The notes beneath the pieces were generated by a model. It worked only from the letters and a program-made list of their open reading frames with translations, was not told the DNA's origin and searched no databases. A program made the translations under genes and the position numbers. This document shows, in pieces, positions 44,172-56,410 of a stretch of 64,000 bases of DNA. This DNA comes from Fragilariopsis cylindrus CCMP1102 (lineage: Eukaryota; Bacillariophyta; Bacillariophyceae; Bacillariales; Bacillariaceae), in NCBI GenBank assembly GCA_900095095.1, contig FMBT01000304.1, positions 496,001-560,000 on the forward strand, given 5' to 3'. Positions within the stretch are counted from its first letter, which is position 1. Each line of letters begins with the position of its first letter.

Positions 44172-46353
44172 CTAAAAGCACTGCGTACAGCACTCGCAGA
44201 TAACTAGAGGTGGAGATGGACGGTTTGGTGCACCCAAACAATCTGCCGTCAACACTTGCAAAAATGACAAGTCTGCTATGGATGTACATGGCATCGTACC
44301 ACTAAGTTGATTATTATCCATGGTCGCAACCTCTGTTTTTTGGTTTGTTTGTTGTTTTGTTTGGGGGTGGAATGATAGAGTGATTGAAGCAATGGAAATG
44401 AAAAAAGAAACAGCGTATACGGGGTATGTGAGTAGGAGGTAGGTTCTTCTTTTGAAAACTCGACTCTACAGGAAAATGCCAGTTGTGATGATGATACATC
44501 GAACAGTAGTAGTAGCAGAAGCAGCAGCAGCAGATATTATGCATGCATGTATAATAATGCCTGTGTACCCATTTTTCATACTACCGTCCTTTCCGTGAAC
44601 GTAACGTAACGTAACGTAACGTAACGTAACGTAGAACGTACCTAATTGAACTAATGAACCCATTTGAGATGGGACCATACCTGTGAATAAATTATTTTCA
44701 ATTTGAAAGAAACTCATCTGTAATAAATTACCAATATTTTCACTAATTGTTCCTGTCAATTCATTATCATTTAAATCCATTTGACGTAAATTTTCTAAAT
44801 TGTATAGTTCTTCTGGTATCGATCCTTGCAATAAATTAAAGTTTAAATCAATTTGTTCTAATGTTTGTATCTCACCTAATTCTTTTGGTATCGTTCCTGT
44901 TAATATACCTTCCTCTAATACTAAGTTACGTAAATTTTGTAATCGACTTAATTCATGTGGCAATGTACCAGCAACACCATTTTGTTCTGTTATAATAAAA
45001 TTTAAGGAGGAGAAAAAGAGAAAACAGCACGTATATAGTTAGTTAGTTAGTTTGTTTATTTATGTACATTCATTCTATTGTTGTTATACTGTAGCCTGAA
45101 TCTATCAACCAAATTGTCTCTCAACACAACTTACCCATTTCAATTCGTACAACATCATTATTTTCGTTACAAGCCAATCCACCCCATGAACATTCTGTTT
45201 CTGGTGTTAACCATGCATTTGAATCAGATTCAACTGAACCTGTACCTGAGCTTGATGATTCTACTTCAATAGTACACATATCATTTGCTTCCTGTATATC
45301 ATCTTCTGAATAATCTTCTGTGTCAGGTGCAGAACATTGTATCCATCTATCACCTCTTGTTGAGAAATAAAACACAGCTAATACGTATCGTTGTATTAAA
45401 TGTGGATCCTGTGGACATAATTGCATTGGATCATCATTAATAATCCATTCTAATGCACGAACTTGTGGTGATCCTGGTGTATCCATATCAAGTGTATCTG
45501 ATACAACACGTAAAAAAATATTAATTAATGCAACACGACCTTCAGATGATAAATTACACCCGTTACTAAAACTTGGTGGTTCTGTTGGTGTTACTGGAGC
45601 AGGTGTTGGTGCTGGTAGTGGAACAACAGGGAATGGTGTTGGAAGAGTAATAGTAACAGGAGAAGGTGTGGGTGCTACAACTGGTGCCCTTGATGGTGCT
45701 TTTGTTGTAGGACTAACCGTCGGAGATTTCGTATCAGCAGGTAATATTGGAGCTTCAGTCGGATCTTCTGTAGGTGCTACTGTTGGTGTATCAGTTGGTG
45801 CTTCTGAAGGTGTATCAGTTGGTTCCTCTGATGGCGCATCGGTCGGTGATTTCGTTGGTGTATCCGTTGGTGATTTCGTTGGTGTATCCGTTGGTGAATT
45901 AGTTGGTTTGTCTGTCGGTTCATCGGTTGGTTTGTCTGTCGGTTCATCGGTCGGATTGTCAGTTGGACTCTCTGTAGTCCTATTCGACGGTTTGTCTGTT
46001 GGTGATTCTGTTGGTTGATTTGTTGCTGCGGGGGGTGGATTTGTTGGTGCGGCTGTTGGAAAACTATTAAGATCTTCTAAGTATTCATTAAAAAAAGATA
46101 TATCTTCCTCCTTAATACCATTAACAATATTACGTAGTCCTATTGTTTTTGTTGCTGCTGATAATTCATTCGGATTTTCTATACGTTTTGATCCTTTCAA
46201 AAGTTCCCTTTTATTATTATTATTACTTGCTCTTAAAAAATTCTCACCAGAACATTCGGTTACTTGTAGTAGTGTCACCGCTGCTACCAAGGTGACAACA
46301 AAAGTACGCCGTATTGTCAGCGACGACGATGACGACGATGACGACGATTTCAT
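44172..46353 (-). CDS. Secreted Pro/Thr-rich leucine-rich-repeat protein (LRR A)
   Basis: Three exons, 46353-45135, 44986-44642 and 44332-44172 (introns 148 and 309 bp), give an intact 574-residue protein with consistent phases (EM/EQNGVAGTLP and QL/EVATMDNNQL across the junctions). Order: signal peptide (TFVVTLVAAVTLLQVTEC), a short helical region, a long PT linker built of DKPTDEPT- and TPTKSPTD-type repeats (45700-46015), a conserved domain (EGRVALINIFLRVV, ALEWIINDDPMQLCP, RYVLAVFYFSTRGDRW), then plant-type LRRs (LVLEEGILTGTIPKELG, IDLNFNLLQGSIPEEL, MDLNDNELTGTISENIG) and a closing LTADCLGAP...CECCTQCF. It is a paralog of the gene at 53694. Likely cell surface; the Cys cap is shared by the pair. 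A TAACG repeat sits next to the donor of intron 2. Confidence 0.88.
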
Positions 46354-48715
46354 CTTTTTCCCGTACGTACTACTGTATTAGTGTTACTATTATTGTTGTT
46401 GTCTTCCTTTCGTCACCACCTGCCTTATCTATCAAGAGTTGATACTACTGTATATAATTGGTGTACTGTATAATATTGGTTGTTCCGTGTTTTTCTCAAT
46501 TCCCATCTGCCTTTTTTCTTGTTCTCCTTTATTTCCGAGGGTGACAAGTTACGTTATAATGAATGAATGTCTTTTATTTTCATTCAAAAGGTAAAGTTTA
46601 CTACGGTTATAACAGTGTTATCTGTAAAAATCATGCGGTTAACAACGATGCGTTGATAGTGTGGTCGTCTGCTTGTTTTTGTTGTTGTTGTTATTGTTGT
46701 CGGAGACGGAAAATAGGAAACTGCTGTAGTTTACTTAGTAAAACTAGTAGTTAGACGTAAACAATACTTTACTAAAATCGCCTAACTACGTTAATGGAAT
46801 TTTCTATTTTGTGGCGATTTTGTGAATGGATGCGTTATGGATCTTGTGTAATTAACAATGAAACACAATTTAGCGAAGTGATTTGAATTAATGAGCGAAT
46901 TTCATGATTGAGCCTTCATTTTTATTATACCAACGGACGATCGTCTAAAAACGCGACAATAAATACTGTTTCATGCAGAAACCTGAAATAATGAGCGAAT
47001 TCCGTGATTGAAACCTCATTTTTTATGATACAACGGATGTTCGCCGTAATATTTTTTTCCAACATATATGCCCTTCAAAAAGACGGGGGATCAATTAAAT
47101 TCGAGATTTTTTGCATACCTCTATACTTTAAAACAGTAAAACAGCTATGCCTGTCAGAAGTACTTCTTCGTGCACCTTCGTATCGCTATTCCAACCATCA
47201 ATTAGAGCACAAACTTCTATCTCAACTCTCCAACTGACTTCACATACAGAAAATGACAACACATTACTATATTGAGTTTGATTTTAGTCTTTAAGTGTTC
47301 CGTTCAGATATCGATACACACACTACACCGAACCGCTAGCTTTGACACCACATGTTCTCTACTAGTAGAGATTGACACACACTCCCACTAAATGTGAACA
47401 GATGGCATGAACAATTTTAAATATACCAGTAAGTGGATTGTGTTTCTTTGGGTCGGTTTGATATAAAATGCATTCATACCTAAAATTCGCCAAACAGCAT
47501 ACCGTACGGTTGTACATTTCACATTTCAAAGGAGATAGATAGATAGATAGATGACATGATACAACCTACCTTATCCCGTATCTGGACTAAAATGGAGCAA
47601 CCGTAAACAATGGCAGCAACATATATATATCTCTACTTGCGATTAAACTTGGATGTCTTGCTGCTGCCTTTTTTTTGTATTCAAATAATATCAAGGGTGA
47701 ATTAATGTAGAATGCAAGTTGAAATGAAACTCTCGTATTTGCGGGAGGGAGGTCGACTTGAGTCGAGTCGAGTCGAGGATATCCAACAAACTCTTTTTTG
47801 TGAGTGGTAAAATGATTCATCTATCAAAACACGATGATGTACACTATGGGGACGCTGATGGCAGTATGTTGTCTACTTCTATAATTGAAATAGGGCTCTC
47901 TACATGTTATGATGCAAAATTGGGATGACAACTTTCTATGGCATCATGGTATGAACATGACAAATGAAGAAGGAAAAATGAAAAGTGACAAATGATGCAT
48001 AAAATAATAATGAAATCAAGAAGCAAAAAGTAGATATCTGGTAACAATGTGTTTATTATTGAATCCCTTAGATGCATTTCATTTTACATAGGTGTTTCAT
48101 AATTTTCTTTTCTATAATTAGCTCGTACACTGGGATTGCTGGCGGGCATATTTGACGAGCCAGCAAATGAATGGAACATTTTTCTATGTGGATTTCCTAC
48201 CTAACATATCATTTCATTCATCAGATCGACAAAGAAGAGTAAGGCTGCGTAAGTTAGGTTGCCGCCAACCCTAACAAGCGCTGCAACAACAAAGAGGACC
48301 CAGATACTAAGAAAGAAGTGAAATTCTTTTTGCCGTGCCGAATGTGATTTGTGTGAGTGATTACGTCGGAAGGGTAAGAAGAAAGAACGGAAAGGATCAT
48401 CATGTACTTCTCCTTTTCTTTTCGCTACGATCGTACATTCGTGGAAAGATACATTCATAGTATTACAGTACTGTACTTTAATATGGTAGATTTTTGTGTC
48501 AAGAACACGAATAGCTTTCTGCTAGTTTTCGTTTCTCGAAATCGCAGTACAGTACTGTACTTCAAAAGTTTTCGTTCCGTTTCATTATTGCAGTATGTGC
48601 TAATAGTAGTAATAACAATAGTAGTTAGAAGTAGAAGTAGAAGTAGAATTACATTCTTATCTACTAATGACATTTATTACTTCTTCTCTAGACTAAATTT
48701 TGTTTGTAACCACGA
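46354..48715. other. Intergenic, 2.3 kb, no gene seen
   Basis: Upstream of LRR A. A degenerate direct repeat pair of about 60 bp (TAATGAGCGAATT...GATTGA.CC.TCATTTTT.AT) lies at 46890-46945 and 46990-47045. GAGTC repeats at 47757-47774 and a GATA run at 47531-47552. No ORF has protein-like composition. Confidence 0.5.
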
Positions 48716-50042
48716 CTTGCCAATCCTAATAGAAGTTCAATACGGGTGCCGAAGCGACCTTAAGACGTTGAAGGCGTGCACTAGGTTGACGGGAGGATAC
48801 AATTCCATCAGTAGCACCACCCATTCCAAGAAATCCATCATTATTCCATTCGACACTATGTTCAAATTCAGAAGGGGCCATGATAGACATCATAAGGCTC
48901 TTTCTATTCTTGATGTTGTTCCACTTCTGTCTTCTTTTCGTCAAGAACAATAAGCTCATCACTTTTAATAATATCGCCAAAAGAATCACCAATGAGCTTA
49001 CGGATTGTTTCTTCGGCCATGCCATAAGGAAGATGACAAACTAAGGTGCGTCATTAACTCTATCGCCAGTCATACCTGGACTGATATCCACGGCGGTGAG
49101 GATATCCGATACAGCCAAAAACAAAACTAACCATTTAGGTGATCTCCGGTGATCATTTTCACACTGATACTTTAGCGTGATGAAGGGATACAATAGTTGC
49201 AGCTGTAGTATCTTCTCTTGGAGGATCCAGCATAGGCATAATATCGACAAACTTCCATGGGCCGTGATCTTCCTTCCGCGCATCTCCAAAACACATTGCG
49301 ATTGCAATAGTCTTGTACCCAGCAGAAGACAATGCATCTCCTCACTTGCAATAATTTGTTCAACGAACTGTTTTTTGTCAGCACCCTCAACCTTCCACTA
49401 GCATTCATACACGTCAACGCCACCGGCTTCCGTGTCAATGATCTTAGCAGCCAAGCATAACCTTTAGCAACTGTCACCATTTGACCTTTCCAATCAACGA
49501 AAGCCACAACAAGTTTCATATATAGTTGGGTTGAAACCGATAATTTCTGTCTATACATAGTCTTTATCGTCTTCAGATATCTCGGATTCTTTGTATGTCT
49601 TCAGCACAGCCTTGTCAATAGGATCGTCCTTTTTATCTACATCTGAACATAGCTTTGCAGAGCGGATAACATCTTCCTTTATGAATAATCTGATCCGGGA
49701 TGATACTCATCTTTGCGGTCGTCAAGGTTCCAGTTTTATCAGAACACAGCATACTCATGCTGTGCTGGCAATATCTTGCAATGCAGGTGTACTACTCGTT
49801 ACAATTGCGTGATGTTGTACAGCCAAAAGGCGTGCACCAAGTGCTATGCATACTTGCAGGCCAAGAGGCAATGCGATGGGAATCGAATTGATGCAATGAG
49901 GATACTTAGAGCAGTAAGCATTGTGTGTGTGTGTTACGTTACCGCTAGCAAACAAGCCATCATCATAACAGAAGACTACAACAAGCAGCACAGCGATGAC
50001 AAGTACAAGTACAAGTAAGTGCTGCCAAAACGAAGATTTCAT
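48716..50042 (-). pseudogene. P-type (P3A-like) H+-ATPase pseudogene fragment
   Basis: Minus-strand pieces in different frames read, in order: a TM segment with SIPIALPLGLQVCIALGARL, AIVTSSTPALQDIAS, MLCSDKTGTLTTAKMSIIPD (the phosphorylation motif DKTGTLT), a nucleotide-binding-domain-like stretch, and GMTGDRVNDAP (the hinge motif, where the usual TGDGVNDAP has Arg for the second Gly). The region before the TM4 motif and the C-terminal membrane domain are absent. Sequence after the hinge (LVCHLPYGMAEETIRKLIGD) does not fit the family. Frames and stops are many, so this is a decayed partial copy of a host proton pump gene. Confidence 0.7.
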
Positions 50043-50276
50043 TATTTTCTTTCTTTTGAAATACGCTAGTTACATTTTGACGGATTTTATCCTTGAATTC
50101 ATACATCCGCTTGAGTATTTCTAATCTCAAGTGTCAATACCAGTATTTGTGACCATTCCATTCCATAGCACTCTCCTTCAACTACGACTAAGAATAGTAT
50201 CGTAATAAACGTGCTTCAGCGAGAAAAAAAATAGTCAATTGACTCGACTCAGTCGATTAACCTCAAAAAGTAGTTA

Positions 50277-50511
50277 TACTTCCTCCAGCGAGCGCTAACT
50301 GCAGGCGCGCTATCGTTTGAAAATTTAGCGTATAATTAAGACGTTCAACGACGAAATTTGGAAGGAGGATGAGGGAAACTTGTGACTTTAACCCTCTATT
50401 TTGTGAGTAGATTTTAATATTTTAAGGTTTTACTGTGCTTTTACGCCTTTTACACACCCTAAATTTTCAAACGATAGTGCGCCTGCAGTTAGCGCTCGCT
50501 GGAGGAAGTAG
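50277..50511. mobile_element. MITE-like element with terminal inverted repeats of about 50 bp
   Basis: The left end ACTTCCTCCAGCGAGCGCTA...(continuing through CTGCAGGCGCGCTATCG to AAAATTTA) is the reverse complement of the right end (TAAATTTTCAAACGATAG...GCTCGCTGGAGGAAGT) with about two mismatches. The interior of about 130 bp has no ORF. Size and structure fit a non-autonomous DNA transposon. A target-site duplication was not clear. Confidence 0.75.
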
Positions 50512-50954
50512 TCTTCAGGATTTTGGCGAACCCGAAGATTTTTTTTGTACAGCCTATTTTTTTTGTACAGCCTGTGAGGTGGTCTATTCGTGATAACGAT
50601 AGTTAAAACACATTTATTTAGCTACGGGTATCATAAGAATACCGGTAAGAATACCGGTAATGTCTTCATGAATATAATATATATGTGGTTAGCTATGATC
50701 CATTCAATAGAGTCGATGATGGCAACAATACTTGTGACTCACAGAAATCTTTTGCTGAATGATGCTCAGGCTGGATTAAATTACAGTACCGTACGGCGTT
50801 ACAACACATCAAACATCAGACTTCGAACACTCAGAATCAAAAGCTGAGAATGAATGAGGATATTCTTGGCTGCTGTAGCATAATTTCTTTTCAGATACTA
50901 GCATACACAGTAAGCATTATATGCACATTAATAATACGGTAACTTTTATTAATC

Positions 50955-51530
50955 ATGATTATAATATCATTCTTACGAAAGTTACATCATCGTAATAAAC
51001 GACATCGACAATTACAACAACAGCAACGGCTACGGCAAAAACTACAGAAACAACAATCGGCAAAAACTACAGAAACAACAGCAACAGAAACAAAAGCAGG
51101 GGGACGACAAGAAGAATCAAATAATGAATTGTTGTCATTAGAATTACCACTACCGGTACCGGTACGACGAGAAGCAGCAGTAGTAGCAGTAGCAGAATTT
51201 GAATCATCGTCATCATCAGAAGTGGTTCGATTAAAAGGAGGAGCATCAGCAGCAGACATAATACCTACTGATGAACATGAAATGTATTATACATTACGTT
51301 GTCATAGTAGTACATCGTCGTTGGTATCAACAGCAGAAGAATCTATTTTAAGTACGAGTAATCATAGTAGTGGCAGTTATAATAGTTCTACCAATAATAA
51401 ACAACAGCGACGACGACGACGACCATCACGACAATCACGACGACAGACGGAGGATGCTTCAATTGAAATTCAATTCAGTAATGCAAAAAGAATCATGATG
51501 AAAAGTCAAGAAGAAGCACGCTTGACTTGA
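50955..51530 (+). CDS. Hypothetical Gln/Arg/Ser-rich protein
   Basis: 191 residues from ATG 50955 with an MIIISFLRKLHHRNKRHRQL start, a Gln-rich helix-forming stretch, a Thr/Glu block, then less repetitive sequence (EVVRLKGGASAADIIPTDEH, EMYYTLRCHSSTSSLV) and a basic RRRRRPSRQSRRQTEDASIE segment followed by IEIQFSNAKRIMMKSQEEAR. No domain is known to me. The non-repetitive C-terminal third makes it more credible than the pure low-complexity ORFs. Confidence 0.45.
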   Translation: MIIISFLRKLHHRNKRHRQLQQQQRLRQKLQKQQSAKTTETTATETKAGGRQEESNNELLSLELPLPVPVRREAAVVAVAEFESSSSSEVVRLKGGASAADIIPTDEHEMYYTLRCHSSTSSLVSTAEESILSTSNHSSGSYNSSTNNKQQRRRRRPSRQSRRQTEDASIEIQFSNAKRIMMKSQEEARLT

Positions 51531-52480
51531 CTTTGACTTAACTTTGACTTTGACTTGATGATGTGTTAATATGTTGAAAAGACTCAACTCAACTCCATTT
51601 CCCTTGACTTAACTCAACTCAGTTCAATGTATAATAGGACTCACTCGACTCCTATAATATACTGTACATGCAGTTTTATATAAGTGAAAGTTGTTTCTTC
51701 GCGTGAATGGAATCGAATGAAAATAAATCGATTCGATTCGAATCCATGCATGTGAAGCAAAAGGAATACTAGTATTTATTATATCTAAACAAAAATAAAA
51801 TATCAATATTAATATAATATAATGACCACAATTATAGTATAGCACTTCTTTTTCTAGCTAGTACTGTAGCCTACTAGCAACAGTAGTTCTGGAATCACAG
51901 ATGCTGCTCCACTAGGGGGCAGAGCTGGGTGTAAAGTCTGGAATCACAGATGGTGCTGGTGACGAACTGGTATAGCTTGAAGTGTATGCTGTTATAAAGT
52001 CTGGGATCACAGATGAGTCTGGAAATTATAGATGTGCTGTTGAATCGGTATAGCTTGGAGTGTATGTTATGTTGTTGGTTCTGATGTTGGTGATGATGTC
52101 GGTGATGCTGTTGATGAAAGCTATCGCGTAAAACCTGAGAACTTTATCATGAACCAGAGGAAGTGCTGTAGGTCCTACTTGTAGTACTTGCGCCTAACAA
52201 CTACGACGTGCAAAAAGTATGTGAATATCGCGCCGTCAAGCCGCCGTAATAGGCTCTTGGAGAGCGACACTACTAGTTAGTAGGATCGTGCCCAAGATCG
52301 AAACGATAATAATATGCATCAAGATCAATCAATCAATATCTTGCCCTAGATAGATTGAAATGAACAAGAATATCAATCAATAATTATTGAGTCGTGATCT
52401 TTCTTAGCACTTCTTCCTTACTACCACAACAGGTCGAGGCAAATGTAAGGACGAAAAGTAAAGATAAATTCCTAATCGAA
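51531..52480. repeat. Intergenic with degenerate short repeats
   Basis: CTGGAATCACAGATG-type units recur at about 51895, 51949, 52000 and 52018, interleaved with a GTATAGCTTG.AGTGTATG unit. A CTATCGCG...GAACTTTATC...GAGGAA block at 52118-52160 recurs at 53115-53162. No gene. Confidence 0.45.
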
Positions 52481-52894
52481 ATTCATCGTCTTCATCAGCA
52501 ACTCCTGTCCCATCAACGACTGCATGCACCCGTACCTGCACCCGTAACCTGTGTCATCAACGACTGAAGTACCACCATAGCAACTCCTGTACCATCAACT
52601 ACGGCTGCACCCGTGCCTGCACCAGTACCAGTAGCTATACCTGTGCCTGCACCACAAGGTATTGATGTAGTATCATCATCATTTGTCCCACAAATTATTT
52701 TGAATGGTCCAATTAATACTGAAGCTGATACATGTCCATTTGAACCACCAAATAGTGATGATACTTGTTATGGCAGTTATGCATTTTCATGGAGACAAGG
52801 TATATATGCAATTGTAGGTGAATTAAATATACAATTGGACATACAATTGTGGTGCCGACTCTTTATTTCACTGTGCAAAACGTGGATAAATTGA
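52481..52894 (+). pseudogene. Fragment of a Pro/Val/Ala-rich secreted-type protein
   Basis: The plus frame reads TAAPVPAPVPVAIPVPAPQG followed by a non-repetitive stretch with cysteines (EADTCPFEPPNSDDTCYGSY) resembling small CP..P....C modules of diatom secreted proteins, then loses that character before a stop at 52892. There is no start codon, signal peptide or following exon, so it is likely a leftover piece. Confidence 0.35.
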
Positions 52895-53171
52895 TCACAT
52901 ATGACAATTTGTATATGAATACGATAAGATGCACATAATAACACAGCTTAAACAGTTAGCATGGTTCTCGCTAGTACTATACCTACATAGTATTTGTTAC
53001 TACGCACGTATTTAAACTTGTGATGTCAAGATTCAAAAAGATACTATCTTCACGCGACAAATCAATCAATCGATAGACCATGCCCATGAGACGAGAAGGA
53101 AAATGAAGGAAAACCTATCGCGGTGAAACGTCGCGGAACTTTATCGTTGAGCAGAGGAAATTTTAGATACT

Positions 53172-53252
53172 ATCTATATAACTTGTTATTTAAAAGCTGC
53201 AGCTTTGCTCCTCAACTTCTTAGAAAGAAGAAAAACAACAATCTACCCGCCT
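53172..53252 (-). repeat. Dispersed repeat of about 80 bp, copy 2 (inverted)
   Basis: Reverse complement of 19098-19180. Confidence 0.6.
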
Positions 53253-53693
53253 ATGGATACTATCTAACTATTGAATACACGTAGCTAAAATATGAAAACT
53301 GATAAATAACACGTAAATTCTATATTTTTTGTTTGTTATTTTATTTTAATAGTCAAATTCACTACTACTACTGTTATTATTATTATCTTTCTTTTTCTCT
53401 CTGGTTAGTAGTTCTTCATTCTCCAAGAAGGAAGACCCCATCCCGTGTTTATTTAGTTAGTTAGTTTTTGCTTAGTTCAATACGTTCGTTATAAAATATC
53501 GTCAATCAATCAATACAATATCGACGATACGAACATTTTCTTCTTTTATTGTTATAGTAACTCTTTTTTTTTTTTCGTTTTTCGTTCTTTTTTTTAAGTG
53601 TATTATTTGTTCTTTGTTACTTCATATCCCCCCTCTTTTCGTTTGTTTCTTGCAGTGCATGCACCATCCAATTGGTTAATCTTTGTTTGACTT

Positions 53694-56410
53694 TTAAAAG
53701 CATACGGTACAGCAATCAGGTTGAGAACATTGTAATTTAGGATTATCTCCTGCACAATCTGCTGTTAAAAAGTTTAATGCACCTGATGTACGTAGATCAC
53801 AAATTTCTTGTGGCATTGTTCCTGTCAAATCAGTAAAGTGTAGAAACAAATTAACAAGTCCATCAAGTTGTCCAATCGAACTTGGCACGGTACCACTGAT
53901 GCCGGTATCGAATAGACTTAATTGTTGCATATCAGTAAAGTCACCAATATATTCCGGTATTGTTCCTGTTATACCACCATTATTATTTAGAAACAATACA
54001 CGTAACATTTGCATAGTTTCCCATTCAGCAGGAATTGCTCCACTTAATTCATTACGATCGAGTCGTAAGAATCGTAATCGATCCATCATACCCATTTCGG
54101 ATGGTAATGTACCAAAGAATCCATTATTGTCCATAAATAAAATTTGTAATCCACTTAAATTAGCAAAATTAGGACTTAACGTGCCAGTTAATTCATTAGA
54201 ATCTAAATCAAGTATTGTTATACGTGACGCATCAAACATTTCTTCTGGTATTGATCCAGTTAATTGGTTTGAATCTAAATCTAATGTAACTAATTTTTCC
54301 AGTAAACCAAATGTTGTTGGAATTGTTCCAGTTAAGAAATTTAAACCTTCTTCTAATTCACCATCAAAATCAATATCTTCAAGTTGTTCCATAAATCCTA
54401 ATTCATCAGGAAGCTGTCCACGTAGATTGTTTTCATCAATTGATATACTAGTAACACGTAATCGATTACAAGTAATACCAAACCAGAGACATACATCACT
54501 TGACGATAAGAATCTTGCATTTTCACCTTCTGGACATTGGTTTGGATTTGGGGACTGTAACGCGTTACATTCATTCCATTGATCACCTTCTGTACTAAAG
54601 TATAGTACAGCTAATATGTAACGTTGTTGGACATCTAAAAATTCGTCAGGACAAACCTGTTCCGAATCATCATTGATTAACCAATTAAATGCATCATTTT
54701 GGGGAGTACCAACCTGTGTAATCTTAGCTGCACCTGAGTACGTAGCAAGTTGTCCTTTAATCAACGTTTGGCGTTGTTCGGATGTTAGATCACCACAAGC
54801 ATCTCCATCCCCACTATCAGGTAAAGGATCTGGACCACCATCTGGACCTCCAGGATCATCTGGACCTCCAGGATCATCTGGACCACCAGGATCATCTGGA
54901 CCACCAGGATCATCTGGACCACCAGGATCATCTGGACCTCCAGGATCATCTGGACCTCCAGGATCATCTGGACCACCAGGATCATCTGGACCACCAGGAT
55001 CATCTGGACCTCCAGGATCATCTGGACCACCATTTGGATCATCTGGACCACCATTTGGATCATCTGGACCACCATTTGGATCATCTGGACCTCCAGGATC
55101 ATCTGGACCACCATTTGGATCATCTGGACCACCATTTGGATCAACTGGTGCAGGTGTTAGATTAACTGGTGCAGGTGTTGGATCGACCGGTGCAGGTGTT
55201 GGATCGACTGGTGCATTCGTTGGTGCATTCGTTGGTGCATTCGTTGGTGCATTCGTTGGTGCATTCGTTGGTGCATTCGTTGGTGCATTCGTTGGTGCAT
55301 TCGTTGGATTAACTGGTGCAGGTGTTGGATCATCGACCGGTGATGGTGTTGAATCGACCGGTGATGGTGTTGGATCAATATCTTCTACTGTTGGAACATC
55401 CGTAGGCGGTTGTAAAATAGGTGACATAGTTGTTGGAACTACTGCTGGTACTGGTGGTTGTGTTACACCTCCAAGTGTTGGTTTGTCTGTTGGACTAATG
55501 GGTAAGGTGGGACGAACAGTAGGTTTGTTGGTTGAAGAAGAATCAACGGGTTTGTCTGTTGGAGGACGATTCGTTGGATTCTTTGTAGGTTTATTTGTCT
55601 AATAAAAACAGATAGAGGAAAGGGAAAGAGAGAGAGATAGAAGTGGTGTAAGGTTATAAGATATCATATGCAGAACACAAAGAACTGACGAATATAAAAG
55701 GAACAATATGAAACAAGAACAAATGAATAGACTCCTTCCTTCCTTGTTCCTTCTTTCGTTTTATCATCCCGTATGCTCATCGATCGTCTTGAGAACATTT
55801 TGAACATTTGAAGGGAAAGAAAAAGATAACTTACAGTTTCCATACTCATACTAAATTCATTATTACGAATAAGATTTGCCATATCTGTTGCATCATAGAA
55901 TGCATTTGTTTCTTGTGCAATAGACTGATGATTTGCTTCTCTCAACCAATCAGCCTGTAGTAAATTTCGATTAACATTTGCATTTGCAGTGTTTTTATTA
56001 TTATTACTATTACTATTATTAGTCCTTGTTCGAGTTGCTGTTGTTGTTGTTGTTGATGATGATGCTTTCGTGGATGCCATTATTTGCATAATATTTGTTT
56101 CTTCTAATATACGATCAGCAACACTATCAACTTTTTCTTGTTGTTTTTTATTAATTCTCGTATTGCTACTCGAATTCGAAGAGAATGATGGTGATGATTC
56201 TGATGATTTTGATTCTTCTGAGTCTATTTTTAATAAAACTGCCGTCCTTCGTAATCCACCAGCACGACGATGACGACGAACATTATTATTGTTACTGTTG
56301 CTGCTATCATCTTTTGCTGCTGTCGCGACTGTTGCTGTTGCTGCTGCTGTCCCGACGATCAATGTCGCACCGACGATGATATTGTAAATTCCCCCAGTAA
56401 ATACTTTCAT
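53694..56410 (-). CDS. Secreted Pro/Thr- and GPD-repeat leucine-rich-repeat protein (LRR B)
   Basis: Two exons, 56410-55835 and 55598-53694, with a 236-bp intron in phase 0, give an intact 826-residue protein. Order: a signal or anchor segment (IIVGATLIVGTAAATATVAT), Ser/Asn/Thr-rich sequence with a helical QQEKVDSVADRILEETNIMQ stretch, a PT-rich region, NAPT repeats (8 units, 12 bp each), and a GGPDDP/NGGPDDP minisatellite (54835-55140). Next come the domain shared with LRR A (QRQTLIKGQLATY, FNWLINDDSEQVCPDEF, RYILAVLYFSTEGDQW, DVCLWFGITCNRL), about eight LRRs (LDLDSNQLTGSIPEEMFD, LFMDNNGFFGTLPSEMG and others) and the terminal LTADCAGDNP...CCTVCF. Likely a cell-surface or matrix protein. Paralog of LRR A 7-8 kb away on the same strand. 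Confidence 0.88.
54835..55310 (-). repeat. Coding minisatellites in LRR B
   Basis: Units of 15-21 bp encode GGPDDP variants; units of 12 bp encode NAPT. All periods are multiples of three and free of stops in several frames on both strands, so copy number can vary without breaking the gene. Confidence 0.85.

Noticed and set aside
54673-55602. 309-residue plus-strand ORF with collagen-like GPPGSS repeats
   Set aside because: It is the exact antisense of the LRR B minisatellite; repeat periods that are multiples of three stay open on both strands. LRR B has splice-consistent exons, signal peptide and conserved domains.
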